Below, piece by piece: positions 1 to 6,387 of a DNA stretch of 21,533 nucleotides. The notes beneath the pieces are model-generated. The model did not search any database, had not been told where the DNA came from, and was given only the letters and a program-made list of their open reading frames with translations. Position 1 is the stretch's first letter. Every line of letters begins with the position of its first letter. The position numbers were made by a program, and so were the translations under genes. The DNA is from a virus, in IMG/VR virus record IMGVR_UViG_3300042876_001141, positions 1 to 21,533 of that record, one strand, 5' to 3'.

Positions 1-143
1 CGGCGGTATGCGGAGATCGTGAGCGGTGCCCGCCCTTCGGCGACGAGCCGGGTCGTGAAGGCCTCGACCGCGTCGCCGAAGGGGTCGGCCGCCGGCTCAG
101 GAACGAGCCGCAGCGCGGGGCTTCTTTGCGCGGGGAGCGGCAT
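1..143 (-). CDS. Tyrosine recombinase/integrase, N-terminal fragment (runs off the left edge)
   Basis: The minus strand is open from an ATG at 143 to the window edge (about 47 codons). After a short leader the product reads DPFGDAVEAF, then RLVAEGRAPLTISAYR. A helix, then a glycine and a T-x-x-x-Y motif, is the classic opening of the SAM-like core-binding domain of tyrosine recombinases, where integrases usually read 'L...G.s..Ti..Y..dl'. The catalytic domain (R-H-R-Y) would lie outside the window, so catalysis cannot be judged. The start overlaps the end of the upstream gene (97-549) by 47 nt in another frame, and a GAGG sits about 6 nt upstream of the ATG. The position, divergent from the head genes, suits a prophage integrase. 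Family assignment rests on about 30 residues and is moderately sure. Confidence 0.55.
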   Translation of the reverse strand, partial: MPLPAQRSPALRLVPEPAADPFGDAVEAFTTRLVAEGRAPLTISAYR

Positions 144-549
144 GGCTGGCCTCGGGGGAGGGAACGGCGCCGGCGGATTCGGAACCTTCTTCGGACTCCT
201 CGCCTCCCGCCCTGCTGTACCCCATGGGGAAATCCTTCGGGAGCGGAAGCGCCTCGACCTGGCCGGCATCCTTGGCCCAGACCAGGAACATCCGAAGCAC
301 CCGGACCGTCTTCTGGACCGTCCGCTCGGCGCGGGGCTTCCCCTCGGGGTTCTTGAGGAGGGCGTCGGACTTCACGAACTTCCCGATGCGTGCGGGCTGG
401 ATCGCCGAGAGCTTCGTGGTTTCGCCAAGGTAGCCGCAGACGACTTCGAGGTCCTTGCCGTAGGTGTAAACGGTCGCCGGCTTCTTGCCGAGGGTGCCCA
501 GGTGGGCGAGGTAGGCCTCCGAGGCCTGCTTCAGGGTGGGGTCGGGCAT
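97..549 (-). CDS. Stand-alone integrase SAM-like (core-binding) domain protein
   Basis: 150 residues. Residues about 5-105 resemble the N-terminal SAM-like/core-binding domain of phage integrases: TLKQASEAYLAHLGTLGKKP, then a T-x-x-x-Y turn, and later RTVQKTVRVLRMFLVWAKDA, which matches the helix that ends this domain. No catalytic Arg, His or Tyr domain follows. The protein instead ends in an Ala/Pro/Glu-rich, then basic, low-complexity tail (KKPRAAARS). The start at 549 is chosen over an upstream in-frame ATG (621) because AAAGGAG (555-561) lies 5 nt upstream of it and the earlier ATG would fall inside the predicted promoter. It may bind recombination-site DNA as a regulator or accessory factor, or be a decayed recombinase. 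That role is inference. Confidence 0.6.
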   Translation of the reverse strand: MPDPTLKQASEAYLAHLGTLGKKPATVYTYGKDLEVVCGYLGETTKLSAIQPARIGKFVKSDALLKNPEGKPRAERTVQKTVRVLRMFLVWAKDAGQVEALPLPKDFPMGYSRAGGEESEEGSESAGAVPSPEASHAAPRAKKPRAAARS

Positions 550-568
550 GGTGGCTCCTTTCGAATGG

Positions 569-585
569 CCTCGGAACATCCGAGG
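569..585. promoter_or_regulatory. Perfect inverted repeat in the leader of the 97-549 gene
   Basis: CCTCGGA-ACA-TCCGAGG: two perfect 7-bp arms around 3 nt. It lies between the predicted -10 box and the ribosome-binding site of the leftward gene. It could be a repressor operator or a hairpin in the 5' leader. Confidence 0.45.
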
Positions 586-591
586 CTCAGG

Positions 592-621
592 GATACACCC
601 TCCGATGCGGAGGGAAGTCAA
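592..621 (-). promoter_or_regulatory. Predicted sigma70-type promoter with palindromic spacer
   Basis: On the minus strand TTGACT (616-621) and TGTATC (592-597) are separated by 18 bp. The spacer holds a perfect 7-bp inverted repeat, CCCTCCG-N3-CGGAGGG (598-614). The start codon of the 97-549 gene is about 43 nt downstream. A palindrome centred between the -35 and -10 boxes is the usual place for a repressor operator, so this promoter may be repressed in the lysogenic state. The repressor is not in the window. Confidence 0.5.
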
Positions 622-655
622 CGGGATTCGAGGGAAGAGGGCATTGGGGCGCCGG

Positions 656-673
656 GCGTTGTCACTGGGAGCG
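656..673 (-). repeat. Copy of the TCCCAGTG repeat, inverted relative to the 1881-2013 group
   Basis: Read on the minus strand this gives CGCTCCCAGTGACAACGC. It differs at only two positions from the copy at about 1996-2013 (CGTTCCCAGTGGCAACGC). It lies in the gap between two leftward genes. Confidence 0.5.
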
Positions 674-735
674 AGACGGGGTTGTTCGGGGCGTTGTCCA
701 TAGGGCGGCTCACCTGGCGCGTCTTCGATCTCGGC

Positions 736-975
736 TCAGGCCTCGGGCCGTCCGAACTGCCTCTCGAGTCCCGCGCGAACGGCCAGTCGCATCCGGGCCT
801 CGGTCTCCGCTTTGGCCCGGTCGGTGAAAAGCGTCGGCCGGCGCTCGGTCGTCCAGCCGCCGCGGAACTGAAGGAGCAGGCCGGCGAGCGAGGTCTCCCA
901 GCAGATGTCGGCGAGCACGCTGTCGGGCCCGGGGTCTTCGACGATCCAGAAGGGGGAGGTGGTTTCGATTCGCAT
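736..975 (-). CDS. Small hypothetical protein in the recombinase-like cluster
   Basis: 79 residues, in the 186-555 bp zone between the two SAM-like genes. It starts 15 nt after the stop of the 991-1434 gene. The sequence has an ordinary globular composition (ETTSPFWIVEDPGPDS, then CWETSLAGLLLQFRGGW, then a charged C-terminal helix with ARMRLAVRAGLERQF), which argues for a real gene rather than a frame shadow. No clear ribosome-binding site precedes the ATG, so it may be translated by coupling to the upstream gene. I do not recognise the family. The upstream gene, on the same strand and just ahead, suggests a shared transcript. Confidence 0.5.
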   Translation of the reverse strand: MRIETTSPFWIVEDPGPDSVLADICWETSLAGLLLQFRGGWTTERRPTLFTDRAKAETEARMRLAVRAGLERQFGRPEA

Positions 976-990
976 GGGGAGGGGCCGCGC

Positions 991-1434
991 TCAGGCCGCG
1001 ACCTGCCGGGCCTTGCGCGGGGCGGGGGCGGGAATCCGCACACACTTGAGCATCTGGGTCGGCCAGGAAACCTCTTCGATGAGGCCGGTCTGCCGGGCGA
1101 AGACCAGGAGCGCGCGGAGAACCAGCATGATTCTCTTGGCCTGGTCGAGGGGGCGGAACCGCCCGCTCTTTCCCGGCTGAATCAGCTCGCTCGAGAACGA
1201 GAATTCCTGGACGTCGCGCCAGTAGAACTCCGCGATGTTCGAAGCGAACTCGAAGTACTCGAGGATGACGCGGGCGTCGTACCGGAAGGTCCGAAGCGTC
1301 CAGCTGCTCTCGCCGAACGGGGCTTTGCCCGTGGCCCGGAACCTCGCCTCGTACTCGCGGGCCAGCTCGGCCAGGCTCGCGGTTCGGGGGGCGGCCTTGC
1401 GGGTGCGGCTGGTGTTCTTCTGGGTGGTGGTCAT
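991..1434 (-). CDS. Second stand-alone integrase SAM-like domain protein
   Basis: 147 residues. After a basic Thr/Arg-rich start it shows the same plan as the 97-549 product: SLAELAREYEARFRATGKAP, then WTLRTFRYDARVILEYF, and the closing helix LDQAKRIMLVLRALLVFARQ. The positions LxxLRxxLxFARxxGxIE align with LRMFLVWAKDAGQVE in the other protein, so the two look like divergent paralogs. No catalytic domain is present. The start at 1434 is favoured by AAGGAGA (1441-1447) 6 nt upstream. A longer in-frame extension exists but has no such signal. Likely role is DNA binding at recombination or regulatory sites (inference). Alternatives are an excisionase-like regulator or a remnant. Confidence 0.6.
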   Translation of the reverse strand: MTTTQKNTSRTRKAAPRTASLAELAREYEARFRATGKAPFGESSWTLRTFRYDARVILEYFEFASNIAEFYWRDVQEFSFSSELIQPGKSGRFRPLDQAKRIMLVLRALLVFARQTGLIEEVSWPTQMLKCVRIPAPAPRKARQVAA

Positions 1435-1488
1435 CGCGTTTCTCCTTGTCTGGCTTGCGTTTTCGGCGCTCTGGGTGAGCCGTTCGAC

Positions 1489-1537
1489 ATCCACATGAAC
1501 GCTCTCCGCGCGCGGGGAGTCAACTCGAATCCACATG
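1489..1537. promoter_or_regulatory. Direct repeats and palindrome in the divergent intergenic region
   Basis: Two exact copies of ATCCACATG (1489-1497 and 1529-1537) lie 40 bp apart, about four helical turns, on either side of a near-perfect palindrome, CTCTCCGCGCGCGGGGAG (1502-1519). The minus strand also carries TTGACT at 1518-1523, as in the 592-621 promoter, but no convincing -10 box. The region lies between the leftward cluster and the rightward late genes, where a switch operator would be expected. The function is inferred from layout only. Confidence 0.35.
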
Positions 1538-1589
1538 TTTCGAGCAGGGGGTTTTACCGCCTGAGCACCGCCCGAAGTGGGGTGGCGGC

Positions 1590-2048
1590 ATGAGGCGAAA
1601 CGCAGCCTTCTGGCGGGCCGGCCGCCGCTTCCTCCGGTTGGCTTCCGCTGGCGTTCTCGCCGCGACGTTCGCCTGTGCGCCGACCCGCCCGCCGGCCGAC
1701 GTCCAGGCCGCAATACGGGTCATTGGCCGCCAGCTGCCGCCCTACGTGGCCGAGGCGAACCGGGCGTTGGGCGAGGTCAGCCACCCGGAAGCCGAGCGGC
1801 TCCAGGGCATCGGGGACCGGCTCGTGCGGGCCGTGGCGGCGCTGGAACTGTGGGCCGGCGGAACGAACGCCTCGGGCGCACCCAGTGGGAACGCTCCGGC
1901 GGGCTCGGCCTTTCCCGTTCCCAGTGGGAGCGCCCCCGATCAGCCGGCGCTCGAACCCGCTCCCAGTGGCTGCGCCCCCGGGTCCCGTCCCCGATCGTTC
2001 CCAGTGGCAACGCCCCGCCCGAATCCCCGGGAGGTACCCTGTGACTGA
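1590..2048 (+). CDS. Exported Pro-rich protein, possible lipoprotein
   Basis: 152 residues and the first gene of the rightward block. The N-terminus has arginines, then a hydrophobic stretch (FLRLASAGVLAATFACAP) ending in Cys29. This looks like a signal peptide. The TFAC box is only a weak lipobox, so lipidation is uncertain. Residues about 35-90 are helical, and the C-terminal 60 residues are Pro/Ala/Ser-rich and built around three APSGxAP-type repeats encoded by the TCCCAGTGG repeat. A small exported Pro-rich protein before the terminase could be an outer-membrane spanin for lysis, but no partner inner-membrane spanin or endolysin is visible. That role is a guess. The stop overlaps the next start. 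Confidence 0.55.
   Translation: MRRNAAFWRAGRRFLRLASAGVLAATFACAPTRPPADVQAAIRVIGRQLPPYVAEANRALGEVSHPEAERLQGIGDRLVRAVAALELWAGGTNASGAPSGNAPAGSAFPVPSGSAPDQPALEPAPSGCAPGSRPRSFPVATPRPNPREVPCD
1881..2013 (+). repeat. Four copies of a short CCCAGTGG repeat
   Basis: Cores lie at 1881-1890, 1920-1930, 1961-1969 and about 2000-2008, each of the form (T/A)CCCAGTGG-N3-CGC. Two copies contain TCCCA-G-TGGGA or nearly so, an odd-centred inverted repeat. Three copies are in the same reading phase of the 1590-2048 gene and encode APSGxAP. The fourth is shifted by one base (FPVATP), so the repeat is conserved as DNA rather than as peptide. A fifth, inverted copy lies at 656-673. Confidence 0.5.
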
Positions 2049-2334
2049 CGACCTTCGTCGCATCGCCGCCGAGGACCCCGAGATTGTCCGGGCCGCTGGC
2101 CGCGAGCTCATCGCCCTGGGTGAGCTCCTCGTCGCCGGCCGGATCGAGGAGGCGGTCCTCCGGATCGACGCCGCGCGCGCCACCTACCCCGAATGGGCCG
2201 CCCTCGACCAGGCGATCGCCAAGCTCGACGCCGCTGCGCGAGACGCCGACCGGACGGAAGCGAACCGCGAGGCGGCGCTCGGCGTTCTCGTGGCTGTTCT
2301 CCGGACCGCCCTCCGGGGAGCGGTGGGGCTCTGA
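2041..2334 (+). CDS. Small helical protein upstream of the terminase (small terminase candidate)
   Basis: 97 residues from a GTG at 2041, with GGGAGG (2029-2034) 6 nt upstream. It overlaps the previous stop by 8 nt, and its own stop overlaps the terminase ATG by one base (TGATG), so it is tightly coupled on both sides. The product is almost wholly alpha-helical and acidic (LRRIAAEDPEIVRAAGREL, then LDQAIAKLDAAARDADRTEA) with a hydrophobic C-terminal helix (ALGVLVAVLRTAL). The slot directly before the large terminase is normally that of the small terminase subunit, but I see no helix-turn-helix that would support this. It could equally be a lysis accessory or an unknown protein. Confidence 0.55.
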   Translation: MTDDLRRIAAEDPEIVRAAGRELIALGELLVAGRIEEAVLRIDAARATYPEWAALDQAIAKLDAAARDADRTEANREAALGVLVAVLRTALRGAVGL

Positions 2335-3857
2335 TGGCCGACCGCAGTCGCAACGCCCGGCTCGCCGAGACCCTGGCGAGCCCGGTCCTCTGGGGCCAGG
2401 CCTACCTCCGGAACCGAAATGGCGAGCCTCGGAGCTACTGGCCGCACCAGGTTGAGGACCTGCTGGCCGAGGAGCCCAACATCATCCATCTCGACGGAAG
2501 GGCTTCAGGAAAGTCGACCGACATTTCCACGCAGATCCTCCACTTCGCCTTCACGACCCGGGGAGGCCTCGGCCTGGTCGCGGCCCCCCACCAGGGGCAC
2601 CTCGACACGCTGATCGAGGAGATCGAGTTCCAACTCGACGCGAACCCTGACCTCTACGCCTCGATCGCGCTCACGAAGTACGGGAAGCCCAAGATCCACC
2701 GGAAGCCCTACTTCAGGCTCGAGTTCACCAACGGCTCGACCATCTACTTCCGGCCGGCCGGAGCCTACGGGGACGCCTTTCGATCGCTCCACGTCGAGCG
2801 GATCTGGGTCGACGAGGGAGCCTGGTTGACGGAACGATCCTGGAAGGCGCTCCGGCAATGCCTCAAGGCCGATGGCCGGCTCCGGATCTACTCGACGCCG
2901 AACGGACTCCGGGACACGACCTATTACCGGCTCACCCTCTCGCCGCAGTTCCGGGTCTTTCGCTGGCCGAGCTGGCTGAACCCCACCTGGTCAGACGAAC
3001 GGGAGGCCCAGCTCGTCGAGTTCTACGGCGGGAAGGAGACCGCCGGCTGGCAGCACGAGGTCGCCGGTGAGCACGGGAAGCCGAGCTACGGGGCCTTCAA
3101 CATCGAGCACCTGAACCTCTGCCGGCAGGAGGTCCTCGAGTATCAGAAGGTCGAGATCACCGGCGAGGAGCTGAAGGACTGCGACTCCGAAGACGCCTCG
3201 ACCGAGCGGCTCGAGATGCTCATGAACCTGATGCCGCAGACCGGCGTCTATTGGGTTGGTGGGGATCTCGGCTATACGAATGACCCGACCGAGCTGGTGG
3301 TCTTCCGCGAGGTCGAGGTCGCCGAGCGGCCGGTCCTCCGGATGGTCCTGCGGGTCCACATGGAGCACGTCGCCTACCCGCACGTCGCTCAGGCGATCGC
3401 GCTCCTCGAGCGGATGTACACGCCGGTGGGGATCGGCGTCGACAACGGCGGGAACGGGATGGCGGTCGTTCAGGACCTCCTGACCCTCGATCGGTTCAAG
3501 CCGCTGGGGCTCGACGGCCGGCTCAAGGGGTTCGACTTCGGAGGGATGACGACCCTGGCGGTCCGCGACGGCAAAGAGGTCAAGAAGCGGACGAAGGAGC
3601 TGATGACCAGCCTGATCAACGGGGCGCTCCAGCGACGCGCGATCGTCCTGCCGATCGATGACTCGGAGATCGAGGACCAATTCACGACCCAGACCTACAC
3701 GCTGAACGGCGGGAACGTCGTCTACTCGAAGGGGAACGACCACATCATCGACGCGGTGCGGTGCGCGATGCTGGCCAGGGAGCAGGGAGCGCTGGACCAG
3801 GCGAGGGAGGAGAGCGTGAGCCTGGTGCCGCTGGTCACGGAGCCGGTGTTCGTGTGA
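2334..3857 (+). CDS. terL: Phage terminase large subunit (packaging ATPase-nuclease)
   Basis: 507 residues, a normal length. This motor pumps DNA into the prohead and cuts it. The ATPase part shows the Walker A DGRASGKST (about 54-62), the Walker B RIWVDEG with D160-E161, and a coupling-type motif YSTPNG. The C-terminal RNase H-like nuclease shows D311 in GGDLGYTNDP, D370 in GIGVDNGGNG and D473 in HIIDAVR, which fit the three metal-binding acidic residues. The ATG at 2334 is set by the one-base overlap with the previous stop. The usual next gene, portal, is displaced by about 3.1 kb of cargo and repeats. Confidence 0.95.
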   Translation: MADRSRNARLAETLASPVLWGQAYLRNRNGEPRSYWPHQVEDLLAEEPNIIHLDGRASGKSTDISTQILHFAFTTRGGLGLVAAPHQGHLDTLIEEIEFQLDANPDLYASIALTKYGKPKIHRKPYFRLEFTNGSTIYFRPAGAYGDAFRSLHVERIWVDEGAWLTERSWKALRQCLKADGRLRIYSTPNGLRDTTYYRLTLSPQFRVFRWPSWLNPTWSDEREAQLVEFYGGKETAGWQHEVAGEHGKPSYGAFNIEHLNLCRQEVLEYQKVEITGEELKDCDSEDASTERLEMLMNLMPQTGVYWVGGDLGYTNDPTELVVFREVEVAERPVLRMVLRVHMEHVAYPHVAQAIALLERMYTPVGIGVDNGGNGMAVVQDLLTLDRFKPLGLDGRLKGFDFGGMTTLAVRDGKEVKKRTKELMTSLINGALQRRAIVLPIDDSEIEDQFTTQTYTLNGGNVVYSKGNDHIIDAVRCAMLAREQGALDQAREESVSLVPLVTEPVFV

Positions 3858-4082
3858 AGGGGCGAAATTGCCGGAGACACTCCGCTCGGTAGTGAAAGGC
3901 TGCATGGGGGAGCGGCGGTAGAATCCGCTCGTGCATCTGGTAGCTCCGATCACTTCGCCCTGGGTGGCGATGAATCTATCGAGCCGAGTTCGGATCTCGC
4001 GATCGGCTTCCAACGGGAAGCCGGTCCGGCATGTCTTCGCGGTCATGGGTCGCGGAACGGCTGCCTTGTGGAGGGATTCGCC
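3858..4082. other. Intergenic stretch between terminase and first cargo gene
   Basis: About 225 bp with no convincing gene, repeat or promoter. It appears less GC-rich than the terminase gene and is the left boundary of the first cargo block. A GGAGGG at 4070-4075 belongs to the next gene. Confidence 0.4.
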
Positions 4083-4847
4083 GTGCCGGTAGTCTCGGTG
4101 CTGCCCGTCCTGGTTCTGGTCCTTCCCGCCTTGGCCGCAGGGCCCATCCCTCGAGACATCGCGACGGCGCGGCCTTGTTCCGTGCGTCTGGTCGAGGCGG
4201 AGGCTGCTGAGGTTCCGGGCTGCGAGCAGAGCTTCTGCGTCTCGACGCCGAGTGGTTTCAAGATCTGCGGCTGTCCGATGGAGGACAGCGGCGATCCTTT
4301 CCGCGAGATGACCGTCTACCGGGGCAGCGAATCTCTTGTGTGCTGGAGCCAGGAACTTTTCACGATGGTCGACGCTACCGAGTTCTCGGTGGCGGAGATC
4401 GACATCGACGGTGATGGAAGGGTAGAGCTACTTGTTCAATCCCTTTTGGGTGCCTCGATGGGCATGGCACGACAATTCTCGGAGGTCTGCGTCATTCGAC
4501 CTCTCGAATCCGGAGCGCAGAAGGACTGCGTCGATGTCGAGGACTTCCCTGTCATGTCGTGGCTTGTCGATTTCGAAGATGGCTCGCCGTGCGAGCTTCT
4601 CGCTTCTACATGGCGCTCGGGTGAGGAGCCCAAGAGGGGCGACGGTCTCTACCTCGTTGGAGAGTGGTTCGGCTCGGTGGACGGACAGTTCGTTCGAGAC
4701 ACGGCACATCCCGCGTTCGCTCGTCGGTACTTGTACAGCTTCGAGAGGGCCCGAGGAAACTCGAACGGCAAGCCGATGATGTGGTTCAAAGACGAACGGG
4801 CACGCATCCTTCGGTGCCCCGACCCGCTCTGCGTCGTGGATCCATGA
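4083..4847 (+). CDS. Secreted Cys-rich protein with a calcium-loop-like motif
   Basis: 254 residues from the GTG at 4083, chosen because GGAGGG lies 8 nt upstream. A GTG at 4068 would add five residues. The N-terminus is an uninterrupted hydrophobic run ending in ALAAG, a likely signal peptide with a very short basic region. The mature part has several Cys (CEQSFC, then CGCP) that could form disulfides, and D107-x-D109-x-D111-G (DIDGDGRVELLV), as in FG-GAP/VCBS or dockerin-type calcium loops. No enzyme motif is seen. Third codon positions are less GC-biased than in the head genes, which suggests a different origin. The stop overlaps the next ATG, so it forms a coupled unit with the two genes after it. 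Function unknown. Confidence 0.6.
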   Translation: MPVVSVLPVLVLVLPALAAGPIPRDIATARPCSVRLVEAEAAEVPGCEQSFCVSTPSGFKICGCPMEDSGDPFREMTVYRGSESLVCWSQELFTMVDATEFSVAEIDIDGDGRVELLVQSLLGASMGMARQFSEVCVIRPLESGAQKDCVDVEDFPVMSWLVDFEDGSPCELLASTWRSGEEPKRGDGLYLVGEWFGSVDGQFVRDTAHPAFARRYLYSFERARGNSNGKPMMWFKDERARILRCPDPLCVVDP

Positions 4848-5269
4848 CGAAGTCCCATCGACACTCCCTACCCGAGGAGCAGCCGCTGCGCACCATCCGC
4901 GTCTGCCTGGTCGACGACCGCGCCGACCTCCGGGCGCTCGTGCGCGAGACGCTCGCCTCCGAGCCGGACATCGCCGTGGTTGGCGAGGCCGCGGACGGGG
5001 AAGAGGCGCTCGAAGTCATCGGCAAGTGCCGCCCCGATGTCGTCCTCCTCGACGTCCAGATGCCGAGACGGAGCGGCCTCGAAGTCCTCGAGGAACTCGG
5101 GCAGCGGGGAGCGATCCCGACGACCCTTCTCTTTACCTCCGACATGTCGCTCTCGACGGCCGACGCGATCCGATCGGGCGCCCGGGGGGTTCTCCACAAG
5201 CAGAAGGGGGTCAAGCGGGTTCCGGGAGCGATCCGGGCGCTCGCGGGAGGTCGGGCAGGTCGTGAATAG
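4844..5269 (+). CDS. Single-domain response regulator (receiver domain only)
   Basis: 141 residues. It is a complete CheY-like receiver: acidic pair D24-D25 in VCLVDD, phosphoacceptor D70 in VVLLDVQMP, T98 in LLFTSD, and K119 in GVLHKQ. All the residues needed for phosphorylation are present. Fifteen or so residues precede the domain and only a short tail follows, so there is no DNA-binding or enzymatic output domain. ATG (4844) and the previous TGA share ATGA, a coupling overlap, and the stop overlaps the next GTG. No histidine kinase is in the window, so a host kinase would have to donate phosphate. A receiver domain between phage head genes is unusual. The target is unknown. Confidence 0.85.
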   Translation: MTKSHRHSLPEEQPLRTIRVCLVDDRADLRALVRETLASEPDIAVVGEAADGEEALEVIGKCRPDVVLLDVQMPRRSGLEVLEELGQRGAIPTTLLFTSDMSLSTADAIRSGARGVLHKQKGVKRVPGAIRALAGGRAGRE

Positions 5270-6275
5270 GCATTCGAGCACGCTACGACTCGGCACGGTC
5301 GGGATTCTCTCGACCCTGGCGCTCGCCCTGGTGGGTTGTTTCAGCTGGAGTCGCGGGCTTCAGGCTCGCTACACGGATCCGGCGGAACCGGTATTCGACG
5401 TGAACCGGTACCTCGAGGAATCGGCTGCGGCGACTCACGCAGGCATTCTGAAGAATGGGAAGCCCTTCCGGATCGTCTGCTCGCCCGGCCTGCGAGTCGA
5501 CCAGGACGCGATCAAGCGGCGGTACGAGACCATCATCGAGTTCATCGAGCAGCTTTCGGGCGAGAGGTTCCCTCGCGGCGTGGAGCTTGTCGTTGTTCCG
5601 CTGGCGAAGACACCGGCGAACTTCCGGTTCTCCTACTCGCCTTCGGATACCTACCGGGATCTGATCTTCATGGAGGATTCGCGGCCGGAAGCGACCGCCG
5701 ACCTTCTCTGCCGGATCGAGCCCACCGCCCCCCACGAGATGTGGCACGTCGTCGGACACGTCATGCTCGACCAGGCTGGCTCGACGGGGGCAGGCTGGTT
5801 CGAGGAGGGGCTCGCCGAGTATGTCCACTGGCGCCTTTCCTCTGCAGGATGCGACGCCGGACCCCGGCGGGAGGTGGCGCTCGAGGCGTTGATGGATTCG
5901 GAGCGGCGGGCGGGGCTCTGGCGATTCTCGCCCTTCCTGGCAAGCGCGGAGCTTCGAAAGCCGGTCACGACCTCCGAGGATCAAGGCGCCGTTCAGAAGG
6001 GCTGGAAGGACGTCGACGCCGGTTACGCAGCCTCTCTCGGAGTGTTTCTGGTCATGGAGTCCCGAGTTGGTCGTTCGAGGCTCGAGGCGATCGCCCAGCG
6101 ACTCAACCGCGACTTCCGAGCTCAGACCGACGAGTTCTACGCGGCTCTCGAGCTCGAGCTGGGCTTCGATGTTCGACGAATCGACGCAGCGATGATCGAA
6201 CAGGCGGGCGTCGGGATTCCGAAGACACTGGACCGCCCATTCGTTTCTCCCCTCTCGTCTGTAAATAGAGAGTAG
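5262..6275 (+). CDS. Zinc metallopeptidase lipoprotein (gluzincin-type HExxH)
   Basis: 337 residues from a GTG at 5262 that overlaps the receiver stop by 8 nt. The signal sequence LSTLALALVGC has a clear lipobox (LVGC, Cys26), so the protein should be anchored to a membrane facing outwards. The zinc site is H158-E-M-W-H162, followed by GWFEEGLAEY, in which E182 is the likely third ligand. Spacing and the EEGLAEY motif match gluzincin 'peptidase MA'-like enzymes. The substrate is unknown. The last residues (FVSPLSSVNRE) and the stop codon come from copy 1 of the TTCGTT-N16-TAAATA element, so the gene end appears to have been formed or replaced by that element. Confidence 0.75.
   Translation: MNRHSSTLRLGTVGILSTLALALVGCFSWSRGLQARYTDPAEPVFDVNRYLEESAAATHAGILKNGKPFRIVCSPGLRVDQDAIKRRYETIIEFIEQLSGERFPRGVELVVVPLAKTPANFRFSYSPSDTYRDLIFMEDSRPEATADLLCRIEPTAPHEMWHVVGHVMLDQAGSTGAGWFEEGLAEYVHWRLSSAGCDAGPRREVALEALMDSERRAGLWRFSPFLASAELRKPVTTSEDQGAVQKGWKDVDAGYAASLGVFLVMESRVGRSRLEAIAQRLNRDFRAQTDEFYAALELELGFDVRRIDAAMIEQAGVGIPKTLDRPFVSPLSSVNRE
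6240..6275 (+). promoter_or_regulatory. Copy 1 of the TTCGTT-N16-TAAATA element
   Basis: TTCGTT at 6240-6245 and TAAATA at 6262-6267, 16 bp apart, then GAGAGTAG. It is the most divergent of four copies (CTCGTCTG instead of CTCGCCGG before TAAATA). It overlaps the end of the peptidase gene and precedes the tandem array, so if it is a promoter it would transcribe the array. Confidence 0.55.
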
Positions 6276-6387
6276 AGAGCCTCGTTCTCAGTTCTCCGAG
6301 GCGGTCCGTGCGTGTCTCCAGGAGCCCCCGACGACCCCGATCGTGCGGCTGGCGCCCGTTTCCCGGTCGGGTCATGCGATCCAGATC

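Noticed and set aside
618-701. 27-codon Pro-rich mini-gene on the minus strand
   Set aside because: The only support is a weak AGGTGA and a resemblance to the Pro-rich repeat peptide. It is better explained by the DNA repeat copy at 656-673 and it overlaps the predicted promoter.
19-1593. Long open frame on the plus strand (524 codons)
   Set aside because: It is antisense to four leftward genes with good ribosome-binding sites and recognisable integrase-like domains. Its product is low-complexity Gly/Arg/Pro/Glu-rich, as expected from GC-rich antisense frames.
4844-5269. Full response regulator with output domain
   Set aside because: The frame ends just after the receiver, and the downstream gene is a peptidase with its own lipoprotein signal. 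No helix-turn-helix follows.
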